In this document: positions 1-5,377 of the stretch, in pieces | Layout: each line of letters starts with the position of its first letter | How positions within the stretch are numbered: the first letter of the stretch is position 1 | Source: Clostridiales bacterium UBA1316 | GTDB taxonomy: Bacteria > Bacillota > Clostridia > Oscillospirales > Oscillospiraceae | Direction: 5' to 3' | Assembly: GCA_002307055.1 (NCBI GenBank) | Contig: DBTM01000027.1 | Location: forward strand, 1 to 15,691 | DNA length: 15,691 nt | Position numbers and translations under genes: made by a program | The notes under the pieces: generated by a model | Seen by the model: only the letters and a program-made list of their open reading frames with translations | Database searches by the model: none | What the model was told of the DNA's origin: nothing

Positions 1-46
1 TTACAATCGCGACTGAACAGTTACCATCTGACCTGTATTTTTTCAT
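1..46 (-). CDS. Possible start of an unidentified gene (runs off left edge)
   Basis: An ATG at 46-44 is preceded at 4 nt by a good Shine-Dalgarno sequence (GGAGGA, minus strand, 58-51 region) and stays open to the window edge, giving 15 residues that begin MKKYRSDGNC. It lies about 50 nt downstream of the truncated ABC ATPase and could be the next gene of that operon. Nothing can be said about function. The main support is the ribosome binding site. Confidence 0.3.
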   Translation of the reverse strand, partial: MKKYRSDGNCSVAIV

Positions 47-98
47 GTTGTCCTCCACATGCAATAACATAGGATTAAATGACTACTGAATTGTCTGC

Positions 99-482
99 TT
101 AGTCAGAGACCTTTTTATCGGCATCAGACATAAGCCCTACACTCGAGAGCAGTATATCGATGTTCCCTTGTTTTTTATAAAGCGAAGTAAAATAGTTGAG
201 ATTTTCACATGCAGTCAGCTTTTCGTACAAACTCGGGAATTCAAAATCGACACCAATATTTTCGTAAAAATTATCGCTTATGCGATTGACTTCTTCACCG
301 TTAACGACGACACTACCGGCATATCCGGTCAGAAGACCTGTCAGAATCTTTTGCAGAGTGCTTTTTCCCGCTCCTGACGGCCCCAGAAAGCCGAAAATTT
401 CACCGGATTTTACTTCAAAGCTTACACCCTCTATAAATGGGTTTTTTGTGTAGCTGAATACTAACTCCTTTACGCGAATCAT
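99..482 (-). pseudogene. Truncated ABC transporter ATP-binding protein (N-terminal half)
   Basis: The 127-residue product begins like a drug-export type ABC ATPase. It has an N-terminal beta-strand region, a Walker A at residues 34-42 (GPSGAGKST), and the FEFPSLYEKLTACENL segment (residues 80-95) where the Q-loop normally lies. It ends at residue 127 (KKVSD, then TAA), just where the signature motif (usually [FY]SKGM or LSGGQ) should begin. The signature, Walker B, D-loop and H-loop are all missing, so it cannot be a working ATPase. Neither other frame of the remaining 98 bases restores a signature motif, so this looks like a deletion or rearrangement rather than a single frameshift. Its ATG overlaps the TGA of the TetR gene (ATGA), which shows the pair was a coupled operon, probably an efflux system repressed by its regulator. 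A permease would be expected downstream, but the window ends. The ABC family call is firm; loss of function is inferred from the missing motifs. Confidence 0.8.
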
Positions 483-1081
483 AATGACACTCCTTCTGAC
501 ATTTGAATAACAACCCCGCGTATCAGTATTTTAAGGGCGTCGTCAAATATTTCTTCGCCTATTTCGTGCTTATGAAGCATGGATAGAAACACACCACGCA
601 GGGCGGCACTGAAGGCGGGGATATTATCCGATTTCATATTTGGTATTAAGGCCATCAGCTGCTCGACATTGATGTCATCATTCTCCGCGTGCTTTACGGC
701 AACCTCCGGTGGCAGCTTCCTGATTAGCAGTTCTAAATTACCATTGGTCATGAGCTGCAGCATAAAGGACTCTTCAACCATCTTATAAAATTTGAAGAAG
801 AATTCTGTAAGCTGAGATACATTCATTGGTCCCTCTACTGACGCAATTTCGGATAAAATCTTTTCCTGCATCTCATCATGGAACGCGCAAAATACGTCAA
901 AAAATAAGAGTTCCTTGGAATCGTAAAAAAGATAAAACGTTCCCTTTGGGATTTTCACTCTTTTGACTAGCTCGTCAACCGTTGTTTTTCTCACTCCATA
1001 CAGAGTAAGGCACTGTTTTGCTTCTTCCCTAAGCCGCTGCTTAATATATTCCCGCTCGCTATCTGAAAAGGTTTTTGGCAT
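479..1081 (-). CDS. TetR/AcrR family transcriptional regulator
   Basis: The 200-residue protein has the size and layout of a TetR repressor. The N-terminal three-helix DNA-binding domain spans about residues 10-58, with the helix-turn-helix at about 28-54 (TTVDELVKRVKIPKGTFY followed by FYDSKELLF, a strongly TetR-like pattern). The C-terminal two thirds is the variable helical ligand-binding and dimerisation part. The start ATG has an upstream GGAGG-type site (GGAGGTTATCTC-ATG). The stop TGA overlaps the ATG of the ABC ATPase, so the two are translationally coupled; the usual meaning is a drug- or lipid-responsive repressor controlling its own exporter. Several perfect or near-perfect dyads lie across its promoter (see the site at 1102-1162), which fits autorepression. 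The ligand cannot be told. The family assignment is secure. Confidence 0.9.
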   Translation of the reverse strand: MPKTFSDSEREYIKQRLREEAKQCLTLYGVRKTTVDELVKRVKIPKGTFYLFYDSKELLFFDVFCAFHDEMQEKILSEIASVEGPMNVSQLTEFFFKFYKMVEESFMLQLMTNGNLELLIRKLPPEVAVKHAENDDINVEQLMALIPNMKSDNIPAFSAALRGVFLSMLHKHEIGEEIFDDALKILIRGVVIQMSEGVSL

Positions 1082-1101
1082 GAGATAACCTCCGTACTAT
1101 T

Positions 1102-1162
1102 TGACCATAAATGATAATATAGTCACCATAATATCATGATATTCCTGAATGTCAATATTGAC
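1102..1162 (-). promoter_or_regulatory. Promoter of the TetR-ABC operon with overlapping palindromic operators
   Basis: On the minus strand a -35 box TTGACA (1155-1150) and a -10 box TATTAT (1133-1128) are 16 bp apart, about 50 nt upstream of the TetR ATG. Three dyads overlie it: a perfect 14-bp palindrome AATATCATGATATT (1130-1143) between the boxes, a perfect 12-bp palindrome GTCAATATTGAC (1151-1162) across the -35, and an imperfect 24-bp inverted repeat TGACCATA-N8-TATAGTCA (1102-1125) downstream. This layout suits autorepression by the encoded TetR protein. Which dyad is the true operator is unknown. Confidence 0.6.
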
Positions 1163-1189
1163 TGTGCATTTTATTGAAATAAGGCTTCA

Positions 1190-1399
1190 ATGATTAAGAC
1201 AAAACGACAATATTATACCTACATCTCGGCTGCAAAATCGGAACACTACCGCTTTGTCGAGAGTTATTGCAAATACACGGAACTCGATAAGCTCACGAGT
1301 GAGATTGCAGCCGACCTGTTGGAGCACGTAACGGTCTGGCCCGATGGAAAACTGGACATATCCCTAAACCAGCTAAATGATCTTGCCAATATCTGTTGA
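1190..1399 (+). pseudogene. Possible C-terminal remnant of a serine recombinase
   Basis: A 69-residue open frame contains FVESYCKYTELDKLTSEIAA followed by LLEHVTVWPDGKLDISL. This resembles the tail of large serine recombinases of Firmicutes mobile elements, where a (K)YT-x-x-x-x-LT-x-x-I segment precedes a short beta strand rich in V/I and a DGK turn. No ribosome binding site precedes the ATG, and no catalytic domain is present. Its last bases overlap the tyrosine-integrase remnant, which suggests layered mobile-element debris. The assignment rests on pattern memory alone and is weak. Confidence 0.3.
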
Positions 1400-1637
1400 G
1401 TTTCCCTTCTCTCAAAAAGTTGACAATATTTTTAGTCCTTACTTGACAGCGGCTGATCTCAGACACACCTTCGCCACGGTGGCGCTTCAAAATAGAGTAG
1501 ACATCAAAACACTGTCCGGAATACTGGGGCATTACTCGGCGGGGTTCACGCTGGATACCTACACCCACGTAACGAGCAGGATACAGCAGGAAGCCGCCGA
1601 CAAGATGGGTGAGTTTATGTCCGGTGCTATCGGGTAA
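1377..1637 (+). pseudogene. Tyrosine recombinase (phage/ICE integrase) C-terminal remnant
   Basis: The recognisable part is the last ~65 residues of a Clostridia-type integrase: LTAADLRHTFATVALQ, then IKTLSGILGHYSAGFTLDTY and a short tail. Visible catalytic elements are the second arginine (R29 counted from 1377), the LGH histidine (H52) and the nucleophile tyrosine (Y62). The usual H of the HxxR box is alanine here (AxxR), and the first catalytic arginine and the whole N-terminal DNA-binding part are missing. Intact integrases of this type are roughly 370-400 residues, so this is a dead stump. No ribosome binding site supports the first ATG, so the left boundary is arbitrary; real similarity starts near 1440. 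It ends about 120 bp from the 3' end of tRNA-Pro and points toward it, the usual arrangement for an element integrated in a tRNA 3' end. Confidence 0.8.
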
Positions 1638-1706
1638 TTTCCCCGTATGGGTCAAACATGGGTCAACGAATTTCAGTAAAAAATCAAAATCGCCGGAAAA
1701 ATCATG

Positions 1707-1751
1707 AAAATCGCCTTAAATCGGCTGAAATGACCGATTTAAGGCGATTTT
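1707..1751 (-). terminator. Strong terminator of tRNA-Pro (possibly bidirectional)
   Basis: A perfect 18-bp stem (AAAATCGCCTTAAATCGG at 1707-1724 and its complement at 1734-1751) with a 9-nt loop lies 4 nt past the tRNA 3' end. A-rich and T-rich flanks on both sides allow termination in either direction, so it could also stop transcription from the integrase side. Confidence 0.8.
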
Positions 1752-1755
1752 TAAG

Positions 1756-1829
1756 TCCGGGTGACAAGATTCGAACTTGCGGCCCCTTGCTCCCAAAGCA
1801 AGTGCGCTACCAAACTGCGCTACACCCGG
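1756..1829 (-). tRNA. tRNA-Pro (anticodon UGG)
   Basis: The minus strand folds into a complete 74-nt cloverleaf: acceptor CCGGGTG/CACCCGG with discriminator A; D arm GCGC-AGTTTGGTA-GCGC; anticodon arm CTTGC-TTTGGGA-GCAAG with anticodon TGG; a 5-nt variable loop; and T arm GCAAG-TTCGAAT-CTTGT with one G-T wobble. The 3' CCA is not encoded. The UGG anticodon reads proline codons, probably all four by wobble. A promoter lies just upstream and a strong hairpin just downstream, so it is a single-gene unit. Its 3' end faces an integrase remnant, which suggests past use as an attachment site. Confidence 0.96.
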
Positions 1830-1842
1830 GTAAAGCTTTGTC

Positions 1843-1871
1843 ATTATACTATAAAGTTCTGTGGGTTTCAA
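1843..1871 (-). promoter_or_regulatory. Promoter of tRNA-Pro
   Basis: On the minus strand TTGAAA (1871-1866) and TATAAT (1848-1843) are exactly 17 bp apart. The -10 box ends 13 bp before the tRNA 5' end. The -35 box overlaps the hairpin that follows the upstream phospholipase-like gene. Confidence 0.75.
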
Positions 1872-1889
1872 TAGAAAATCGAAACCCAC
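1861..1889 (-). terminator. Hairpin terminator after the phospholipase C-like gene
   Basis: A perfect 9-bp stem GTGGGTTTC/GAAACCCAC with an 11-nt loop starts 7 nt beyond the stop codon at 1897. The U-tract after it is weak, so it may be leaky. Confidence 0.55.
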
Positions 1890-1896
1890 CTGCTGC

Positions 1897-2514
1897 TTAA
1901 GATAAAATAAGGAACCGCATACCTTGTTTATGCATTTTTGAGAGTATATTAATTGAAGCACAGTCAACAAACTGTGCAAGTTCAAGCTTGGGAGCCAAAT
2001 CCATATATATGTTCTCATTACTGGTAAAATTACAGGTGTTCAGAAGTTTTTCAACCAATTCTGATACTTGATTCATTGAGTAAAAATCAAACCACTGCTT
2101 CCTGAATTTCTCTGTGTTACGCATTACACAAAACGGACGAAAATTCTCGTTTGCATACAAAAAGCTGCGGTCTGCTTTATTCCAGCCGTCTTTTGCCTTT
2201 TTGATGGCATTGCCGCCATATTGCTTCAGCGGCATAATTTTTTCCTTTTGCCATAACACATCGGTCAGCAGATGAACATAATAGCCAAGATAGAAATCCT
2301 CATCATTTGAGGAGACTATACCATGCAGGTATTGGCGGTAAAATTGTTCAGCATTGCATGTTGTTTTATCGCCATTCACGCACCAATGAGTGAGCTCTGG
2401 CGAAAGACTGGTGTCAGGGGCAATACTGCCTGCATAAAACAGCGGCTCGTCTGATATTTTTATGCTGTCAAAAAGTCTGTCAGCAATACGTAAATGAGTA
2501 AGCCAACTTGCCAT
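1897..2514 (-). CDS. Zinc-dependent phospholipase C-like protein
   Basis: I start the protein at ATG 2514 (205 residues, MASWLTHLRIADRLF), not at the in-frame upstream start at 2550, because the family typically opens with this [MA]-SW-x-x-HLRIAD pattern and the upstream part is the end of another reading frame. Candidate metal ligands are visible: H7, D34 (in AGSIAPDTS), H43, and H81/D85 in GYYVHLLTDVLW. This pattern belongs to the zinc-dependent phospholipase C superfamily (PF00882-like), many of whose cytoplasmic Firmicutes members have no known substrate. There is no signal peptide or membrane segment, so it is probably intracellular and not a toxin-type phospholipase. The gene follows a truncated DUF169 frame with only 1 nt between TGA and ATG, so it may be translated by coupling. 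A hairpin follows the stop. The actual substrate is unknown. Confidence 0.65.
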   Translation of the reverse strand: MASWLTHLRIADRLFDSIKISDEPLFYAGSIAPDTSLSPELTHWCVNGDKTTCNAEQFYRQYLHGIVSSNDEDFYLGYYVHLLTDVLWQKEKIMPLKQYGGNAIKKAKDGWNKADRSFLYANENFRPFCVMRNTEKFRKQWFDFYSMNQVSELVEKLLNTCNFTSNENIYMDLAPKLELAQFVDCASINILSKMHKQGMRFLILS

Positions 2515-2515
2515 A

Positions 2516-2638
2516 TCAGTGCATTCCCCAATCCTCGCCTTCGTCGGCAATCATCTTGATGGCGATCGGCTCGGAGCGCAGGAACAACATCTTGTGCAGC
2601 TCAAGGCTGTAAGCAGAATTTTGTTCTGTTGCATTCAT
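2516..2638 (-). pseudogene. N-terminal fragment of a DUF169-like protein (40 aa)
   Basis: A short frame (ATG 2638-2636, stop TGA 2518-2516) encodes 40 residues. Its middle, LELHKMLFLRSEPIAIKMI, resembles the opening of DUF169 proteins (a helix ending in L-x-L-R-x-x-P-[VI]-A-[VI]-K). Full DUF169 proteins are well over 200 residues, so this is a stump that ends EDWGMH. The site AAGAGAAGG lies 5 nt before the start. It sits 12 nt after the redox-protein gene and 1 nt before the phospholipase-like gene, so it looks like the scar of a deletion that fused two operons. DUF169 function is not established. It could still be an unrelated small protein. Confidence 0.5.
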
Positions 2639-2650
2639 ATGAACCTTCTC

Positions 2651-3148
2651 TTAATCTTCGTCTTCAAGGATCATTTCGGCGGCAATCCGGGCGGCAGTGC
2701 CGACGACCTCGGCGCATTTGACATTATGGCCGGGCATAGCGAGGAACTCCTCGTGCTGTACGGGGTCAGACAGGATATAGCTGCGCCCGAAGATTTTCTG
2801 ATGCAGCTCGGGACATAGGATTGTACCCATTTCTTTCATAAAACGGCTGCGGTATTCCGAGAACTTGGCAGCGCCTTTTTGCTTGAGCGCGGGGTTTGCG
2901 CGCTCATCCTCCAGCGGCGCGTTGTAGTGCAGACCGACGGCTAAGAGACCGCAGCAATAAGCCCCGCAGGAGCCGGAAGCGCCGCCTGTCCCACCGGCGA
3001 GCGAAAGAGCGGCTGTAATCATTTCCTCCGGCATGTCGGTAAGAATTTCCTTGAGCCCGACGAGGACACTGCGCGCGCAGATATCATCGCGAATTTGAGC
3101 GGCCTTAGCGGTTTCCGCCGCATGGTCAATTATTTGCTTCTTATCCAT
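2651..3148 (-). CDS. C_GCAxxG_C_C family probable redox protein
   Basis: The 165-residue protein matches the family named after its cysteine pattern (PF09719-like). An early cysteine lies in a helix (C24 in DICARSVLVGLKEIL), then a glycine-rich turn AGGTGGASGSCGAYCCGLLAVG (residues 51-72; C61, C65, C66), then two late cysteines, C112 and C145. The early helix plus the GG-x-GG-x-C-G-x-x-x-G turn is the family hallmark. Members are thought to bind metal or act in redox chemistry, but the biochemistry is not established. No signal peptide is visible, so it is probably cytoplasmic. The start has an excellent ribosome binding site (GGGAGG, 7 nt) and a promoter just upstream, divergent from the glycyl radical operon. 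The neighbouring DUF169-like fragment fits, since such redox proteins often sit near DUF169 genes (recollection, not checked). Confidence 0.75.
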   Translation of the reverse strand: MDKKQIIDHAAETAKAAQIRDDICARSVLVGLKEILTDMPEEMITAALSLAGGTGGASGSCGAYCCGLLAVGLHYNAPLEDERANPALKQKGAAKFSEYRSRFMKEMGTILCPELHQKIFGRSYILSDPVQHEEFLAMPGHNVKCAEVVGTAARIAAEMILEDED

Positions 3149-3180
3149 TAAACGCCTCCCGATACTAATATGATAAACCT

Positions 3181-3209
3181 ATTATAACGTGCAATATGTC
3201 CGGATACAA
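3181..3209 (-). promoter_or_regulatory. Promoter of the C_GCAxxG_C_C gene
   Basis: On the minus strand a perfect -10 TATAAT (3186-3181) lies 17 bp from a weak -35 TTGTAT (3209-3204), about 33 bp upstream of the ATG at 3148. The weak -35 suggests that activation or regulation is possible. Confidence 0.55.
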
Positions 3210-3211
3210 TA

Positions 3212-3241
3212 TGGACTCGAAGTCCGTCGTTATGGTATAAT
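3212..3241 (+). promoter_or_regulatory. Promoter of the glycyl radical operon, with a dyad at the -35
   Basis: A perfect -10 TATAAT (3236-3241) is 18 bp from a poor -35 TGGACT (3212-3217), 33 bp before the mtnA ATG. A small perfect dyad GGACT-CGA-AGTCC (3213-3225) covers the -35, and a related half-site GTCC lies at 3198-3201. The -35 boxes of the two divergent promoters are only 2 bp apart, so a regulator bound at the dyad would affect both. No regulator gene lies in the operon itself. Confidence 0.55.
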
Positions 3242-3274
3242 ACATATGGAATCAAGAATTATGGAGTTGAGCGG

Positions 3275-4339
3275 ATGAGTATAGAGAGCGTTACCCCTAT
3301 GGGCAGCGTGCGTCTCGGCGATGACGGCGCCTCGGTTGTCATCGTCGACCAGAGCCTTTTGCCGAATGAAATAAAATATCTCGTACTCCGGGGCAGAGAA
3401 GAGCTTTATGAAGCCATCCTGGAGCTCCGGGTCCGGGGCGCGCCCGCTATCGGGATTTTCGCCGCGTACGCCGTCTGCGTGCTGGCCGGTCAGACGAAGG
3501 CCTCTGCGTATGATGATTTTTATAATGAATTCAACAGAAACAAAGCGTATCTCGATTCGTCCCGTCCGACAGCGGTGAACCTGCGAAAGGCGCTCGACCG
3601 GATAGACAATATTGCCGCTGCAAACGCCGGTAAACCGATACCGGAAATTATAGATGCGATGAAGGCTGAAGCCGTAAAGATTCATCAGGAAGATATATCC
3701 ATGTGCCGCGCCATATCCGAATATGGACTCGAGCTCGTCCGCGACGGTGACGGGATACTCACGCACTGCAACGCCGGACCGCTTGCCACCTCGCGGTACG
3801 GCACCGGCCTCGGGACGCTCTTTCTGGCGCAGGAGCGGGGTATTACCCTGCACGCCTGGTGCGGCGAAACGCGCCCGCTGCTGCAGGGTGCGCGGCTGAC
3901 GACATTCGAACTGCAAAAAGCGGGTATCGACTGCACCCTCATCTGTGACAATATGGCCAGCCTCGTCATGAAGGAAGGCAAAATCAACGCCTGCTTCACC
4001 GGCTGCGACCGCGCTGCCGCAAACGGCGATATCGCCAATAAAATCGGAACCTCCGGCATTGCCATCCTCGCCAGACACTACGGCATACCATTTTACGTGT
4101 TTTGCCCATCCTCCACCATCGACTTTGCCTGCAAAACAGGCGAGGATATAAAAATAGAGCAGCGCGCGCCGGAGGAGATCAAAGAAAAATTCTTTATGAG
4201 GCCCATAGCGCTCCCCGAAGTCAAATGCTATAACCCCGCCTTCGACGTGACGGATAACAGCCTGATCACAGCGATCATCACGGAAAAAGGCATCTGCCGC
4301 TCACCGTACACAGAAAACCTCGCGGCGATGTTCAAATAA
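3275..4339 (+). CDS. mtnA: S-methyl-5-thioribose-1-phosphate isomerase (MtnA) or 5-deoxyribose-1-phosphate isomerase paralogue
   Basis: The 354-residue protein has the full length and motifs of the MtnA/aIF2B-like isomerases: VRGAPAIGIF in the N-terminal part, a catalytic cysteine in THCNAG (C165), the ETRPLLQGARLTTFEL segment, a catalytic aspartate in GCDRAAANGDIANKIGT (D245), and PFYVFCPSSTIDF near the end. The reaction is aldose-to-ketose conversion of a 1-phosphorylated 5-substituted ribose. Methylthioribose-1-phosphate is the classical substrate (methionine salvage); 5-deoxyribose-1-phosphate is the substrate of close paralogues. No other methionine-salvage gene is here. Instead a class II aldolase follows, which is the pairing known from 5-deoxyribose disposal and the DHAP shunt. 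It is the first gene of the operon, with GGAG 8 nt before the ATG and a promoter upstream. Family and active site are clear; the physiological substrate is inferred. Confidence 0.9.
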   Translation: MSIESVTPMGSVRLGDDGASVVIVDQSLLPNEIKYLVLRGREELYEAILELRVRGAPAIGIFAAYAVCVLAGQTKASAYDDFYNEFNRNKAYLDSSRPTAVNLRKALDRIDNIAAANAGKPIPEIIDAMKAEAVKIHQEDISMCRAISEYGLELVRDGDGILTHCNAGPLATSRYGTGLGTLFLAQERGITLHAWCGETRPLLQGARLTTFELQKAGIDCTLICDNMASLVMKEGKINACFTGCDRAAANGDIANKIGTSGIAILARHYGIPFYVFCPSSTIDFACKTGEDIKIEQRAPEEIKEKFFMRPIALPEVKCYNPAFDVTDNSLITAIITEKGICRSPYTENLAAMFK

Positions 4340-4374
4340 GGCTACCCCTGTGAGAAACAGTTTGATGACATGTC

Positions 4375-4452
4375 GTAGCCGGCGGCTTCCACGCCGCCCA
4401 AATTGTGCCGCGTTACGCCGACAGGATGGCGGGCGTGGAAGCCCGCTGCTAC
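4375..4452 (+). repeat. 78-bp palindromic repeat, copy A
   Basis: The element begins GTAGCCGGCGGCTTCCACG and ends with the near-complement GGCGTGGAAGCCCGCTGCTAC region, so about 24 bp at each end form a long imperfect hairpin around a ~30-nt centre. A second copy of the same 78-bp length, close to 90% identical by eye, lies at 11565-11642. It fills most of the mtnA-aldolase gap (4340-4525). It looks like a dispersed REP/MITE-type element. Transcribed, it would fold into a stable hairpin. Confidence 0.85.
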
Positions 4453-4525
4453 ATTAATTCGCCCCGACGGCGTTAGATGCAAGGTGTACCGAACTGAAAG
4501 GTTAAGCAAACATGAGGAGTTTCAT

Positions 4526-5215
4526 ATGGACACTATAAAATACCCGTCCGACGCAGAGGTCAAGCGCGATATACTCGAAGCCGGGCGTCGTTTGTACCAG
4601 AAAAATTTCGTTGCGGCTAACGACGGGAATCTGAGTGCCCGGGTTTCGGAGAACCATATCTGGGCGACGCCCACAGGCGTCTCCAAGGGCTTTATGACCG
4701 AGGAAATGCTCGTCAAGCTCGACCTGGACGGGAATGTCGTCGAAGGGGCGCTGCAGCCGTCCTCGGAGATCAAAATGCACCTCAAAATATACCGCGAAGC
4801 GCCGGAACTGATAGCTGTCGCGCACGCGCATCCACCGGTTGCAACGACCTTCGCCGCGGCCGGAATTCCGCTCGACCAGGCGCTTTTACAGGAGGCTGTC
4901 GTGCTGCTCGGCGTCATCCCTGTCGCGCCGTATACTTTACCCGGCTCAGACAGCCTGGCTGACAGCGTCGTCCCATATTTACGGGAGTATAACGGGCTGC
5001 TTCTGGAGCATCACGGCGCTGTTACCTGGGGCGACTGTGTGATGCAGGCCCTCTACAGGCTCGAGAGTATTGAATACAACGCGACGGTTATGATGTACAC
5101 GAGAATGATGGGGATTGAGCGGTCTTTGAAAAATACACAAATCGATGAACTCATTGCCCTTCGGCCCGCCTGGGGCATCACCCGCGGCGGAAGGCCGCAG
5201 GGCCGTGATTCGTAG
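4526..5215 (+). CDS. Class II aldolase (fuculose-phosphate/5-deoxyribulose-1-phosphate aldolase type)
   Basis: I choose ATG 4526 (229 residues) because GAGGAG lies 6 nt upstream; an earlier in-frame start at 4403 would run through the repeat. Class II aldolase/adducin features are present: the phosphate-binding NDGNLSARV and TPTGVSKGF segments, catalytic glutamate E81 in QPSSEIKMH, and zinc ligands H100 and H102 in AHAHP and H162 or H163 in LEHHGAV. These enzymes split a ketose-1-phosphate into DHAP and an aldehyde. Next to an MtnA-type isomerase the likely substrate is 5-deoxyribulose-1-phosphate or methylthioribulose-1-phosphate, giving acetaldehyde or methylthioacetaldehyde. Methylthioribulose-phosphate dehydratase (MtnB) belongs to the same superfamily and cannot be excluded from the motifs alone. 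The TAG stop is contributed by the palindromic repeat starting at 5211, so the last residues may be altered relative to homologues. Confidence 0.85.
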   Translation: MDTIKYPSDAEVKRDILEAGRRLYQKNFVAANDGNLSARVSENHIWATPTGVSKGFMTEEMLVKLDLDGNVVEGALQPSSEIKMHLKIYREAPELIAVAHAHPPVATTFAAAGIPLDQALLQEAVVLLGVIPVAPYTLPGSDSLADSVVPYLREYNGLLLEHHGAVTWGDCVMQALYRLESIEYNATVMMYTRMMGIERSLKNTQIDELIALRPAWGITRGGRPQGRDS

Positions 5216-5314
5216 GGTGCGACGACTCGGCGCACCGTTTTTCCAACGCAGCCAAGCATACAGGGACGATTCGCCGGCAAGGAAGACGGCACGCCGAGGT
5301 CGTCGTGCCCTACG
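5211..5314 (+). repeat. 104-bp palindromic element, second family
   Basis: The ends are near-perfect inverted repeats of about 27 bp: CGTAGGGTGCGACGACTCGG on the left matches the complement of the right end (which reads CGTAGGGCACGACGACCTCGG). The ~50-bp centre is not palindromic. Only one copy is in the window, and it is unrelated in sequence to the 78-bp repeat. It overlaps the 3' end of the aldolase gene and provides its stop codon. It looks like a dispersed hairpin element. Confidence 0.75.
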
Positions 5315-5329
5315 AGGGCCGAACGGGCA

Positions 5330-5357
5330 TTCAAAGCGTTTGAGGGCGCCCTATAAT
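5330..5357 (+). promoter_or_regulatory. Possible internal promoter before the FAH-family gene
   Basis: TTCAAA (5330-5335) and a perfect TATAAT (5352-5357) are 16 bp apart, with the ATG at 5378. The -35 matches the consensus at only 4 of 6 positions. It lies downstream of the palindromic element and could give the FAH-GRE-activase part separate expression. Confidence 0.35.
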
Positions 5358-5377
5358 ATAAAACCGGAGGTTAACTT

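Noticed and set aside
1658..1900. Plus-strand 80-residue open frame containing SPGDKIRTCGPLLPKQ
   Set aside because: This is the well-known false translation of a tRNA antisense strand; the tRNA-Pro cloverleaf explains it.
3230..4078. Minus-strand 282-residue open frame opposite mtnA
   Set aside because: It lies fully over a gene with intact catalytic motifs on the other strand, has no recognisable domain, and reflects high-GC third positions.
4403..4525. Longer aldolase start at 4403
   Set aside because: The extra 41 residues would be read through the repeat element, while ATG 4526 has a clear GAGGAG site and begins the family-like sequence.
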